Assembly (NCBI GenBank): GCA_964577195.1
Contig: CAZNYF010000046.1
Span: 1-17,727 of the forward strand
Direction of reading: 5' to 3'
From: HyVt-560 sp964577195
GTDB lineage: Bacteria > Pseudomonadota > Gammaproteobacteria > UWMA-0217
Length of the DNA stretch: 17,727 bases
Positions within the stretch are counted from its first letter, which is position 1. Every line of letters begins with the position of its first letter. Below are positions 16,609 through 17,727 of the stretch, piece by piece. A program made the position numbers and the translations under genes. Under the pieces are notes generated by a model that was not told the DNA's origin, ran no database searches, and saw only the letters and a program-made list of their open reading frames with translations.

Positions 16609-17210
16609 TGCTATCTACCCAGAAATATCTTGCCGAAATTCGTAAAGATCTTCACTTCAGCGCAGATTTGGATGGTGTCGATTTACAGTTTAAAACCACC
16701 TGGGGACTATTTTCTCCCCGCGAAATCGATGCCGGTACAAAGTTACTGATGCGTTATCTGGATCTGCCGCCTGATGCAGATTGTCTGGATTTGGGCTGTG
16801 GCTATGGGCCGATTGGTCTGGCAATGGCAAAAAAGGCACCGCAAGGCCAAGTGCTGTTAGTAGATAAGGATTTTGTTGCCATAGAATATGCGAACAAGAA
16901 TATCGCATTGAATCGTATAGATAATGCGCAAACTCTACTCAGTAACGGGTTTGATCATCTTCCTGCTGAGAACAAGTTTGATGTTATTGTTTCGAATATC
17001 CCCGCCAAAGTCGGCAAGGAATTACTGACGCTGTGGCTGCATGACGCTCATCAACGCCTGAAACCGGAGGGTAAAATCTACATGGTTACCATCAATGGTT
17101 TAAGAAAATTCATGAAACGCTATTTAAATGATGTGTTCGGTAATTATAAAAAACTTAAACAGGGCGCGCATTACACGATTGCCGTCAGCCGAAAGGAAAT
17201 CATAGGCTAG
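16608..17210 (+). CDS. RsmC/RlmG-like class I SAM-dependent methyltransferase
   Basis: 200-residue methyltransferase of the 'small domain' type found in rRNA guanine-N2 enzymes and YbxB-like proteins. An N-terminal segment ending in TWGLFSPREIDAGTKLL (31-47) leads into motif I CLDLGCGYGPIG (59-70), the SAM-binding loop. LLVDKDFVAIEYANKNIALN (83-102) is motif II and following. The catalytic-loop position (motif IV, usually N-P-P-F/Y) reads S129-N130-I131-P132-A133-K, keeping Asn and the second Pro. GKIYMVTINGL closes the sheet. The substrate is unknown; nucleic acid is likely by family. The start is ATG 16608, sharing a base with the purK stop; a GTG three bases earlier is possible. It converges on the CopD-family gene with 16 bp between. 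Confidence 0.82.
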   Translation: MLSTQKYLAEIRKDLHFSADLDGVDLQFKTTWGLFSPREIDAGTKLLMRYLDLPPDADCLDLGCGYGPIGLAMAKKAPQGQVLLVDKDFVAIEYANKNIALNRIDNAQTLLSNGFDHLPAENKFDVIVSNIPAKVGKELLTLWLHDAHQRLKPEGKIYMVTINGLRKFMKRYLNDVFGNYKKLKQGAHYTIAVSRKEIIG

Positions 17211-17226
17211 GGTCTGGTTTTTTGGG

Positions 17227-17673
17227 TCAAAAGTATTGACCTGCGGTACCTACTACAATTGTCGCCAGTCCAAGCAAAGTGTTAATCCCGACCAGAATGC
17301 GGATTTGTGCCAGCTTTTTCCCACCTTCTGGCCAGTTTTCATTGGCAACGGCTTGCTTGAGGCGTCGATATGGGGCAAAAAACACATGTAAAAAAATCAC
17401 CATCATAAGGATGCCCAGGCCAAGCATAATATGAATGTAGATCTGAACGGGCGAAGACACTTTCATAGCCCATAGACCGGTGACCAGAACTGCAATAATG
17501 GCCGCCCAAACCCAGGGGAAAAAGCGTTGAAAGGTGGCTACCCAGAGTTTTAGTCGCAAGGGTGGCTCTAGCGTTTGAACTGCGGCAGGGCGAAGAGCTG
17601 TATACGCGAAGAACATGCCGCCAACCCAGATAACGATTGCGATTAAGTGTATAGGAATCAAAAATGATGGCAT
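17227..17673 (-). CDS. CopD-family inner membrane protein
   Basis: 148-residue protein with four membrane helices (about residues 4-24, 53-71, 79-99 and 125-145). The first helix reads LIPIHLIAIVIWVGGMFFAY with His9, as in CopD/YqhA-like four-helix proteins; other membrane His residues are H81 and H96, which could ligate copper or haem (inference). The LRPAA segment after helix 1 is typical of proteobacterial members. I chose the ATG at 17673-17671, which has TTTGGAG with seven-base spacing; a TTG at 17697 would add eight residues without a good ribosome site. A role in copper handling is only suggested by the family name. Upstream lie just 54 bp of window, ending in the small palindrome TGTAT-G-ATACA (17717-17727). 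Confidence 0.72.
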   Translation of the reverse strand: MPSFLIPIHLIAIVIWVGGMFFAYTALRPAAVQTLEPPLRLKLWVATFQRFFPWVWAAIIAVLVTGLWAMKVSSPVQIYIHIMLGLGILMMVIFLHVFFAPYRRLKQAVANENWPEGGKKLAQIRILVGINTLLGLATIVVGTAGQYF

Positions 17674-17727
17674 GGAACTGCTCCAAATGATGAACAAAGT
17701 AAACGATTACAAGGCGTGTATGATACA

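Noticed and set aside
17717..17727. Palindrome TGTAT-G-ATACA at the right edge
   Set aside because: Only five base pairs each side and cut by the window end, so operator, promoter or chance cannot be told apart.

Overview
The window is a contiguous piece of a gammaproteobacterial chromosome. It is probably a draft assembly, because a run of exactly 100 N lies at 1093-1192. The assignment rests on a fused MrpAB antiporter with an NhaR-type regulator, the HPF-YccA pair, a class 2 PyrD, and purC divergent from purEK. GC is moderate. The Na+/H+ antiporter, NhaR and voltage-gated channel suit a marine or salt-exposed bacterium. No genus can be named from this sequence alone. There are no tRNA, rRNA, CRISPR, phage or transposase genes.

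Left block (1-7010, minus strand): nhaR, then a six-gene group-2 Mrp/Pha operon, mrpAB-C-D-E-F-G. Its genes are coupled by short overlaps or spacings. mrpG runs off the left edge, and the N gap hides the end of mrpD and the start of mrpE.

Middle block (7133-11071, plus strand): a ribosome-hibernation-type protein (HPF/RaiA) followed by a YccA/BI-1 membrane protein. After a 220-bp spacer come a rhodanese lipoprotein, a VC0807-like membrane protein, a two-CBS-domain protein and a six-helix NaChBac-type ion channel. The CBS gene ends two bases before the channel ATG. The channel selectivity filter reads TLEDWTD, with extra aspartates where bacterial sodium channels usually have Ser and Met. This CBS-channel pair beside an NhaR/Mrp locus is the most interesting part of the window.

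Junction (11072-11347): a weak terminator-like hairpin, then a 133-bp element (11116-11248) bounded by imperfect 27-bp inverted repeats with nested hairpins, which could fold as a cloverleaf or act as a MITE-like palindrome. Strand base composition changes sign here: the plus strand is C-rich to the left and G-rich to the right, whichever way the genes point.

Right block (11348-17673): housekeeping nucleotide biosynthesis. pyrD (plus) converges on an inositol-monophosphatase-family gene, a DUF3365 haem-c lipoprotein gene and purC (all minus). purC diverges from purE-purK-methyltransferase (plus, overlapping genes), which converges on a CopD-family membrane protein gene (minus).
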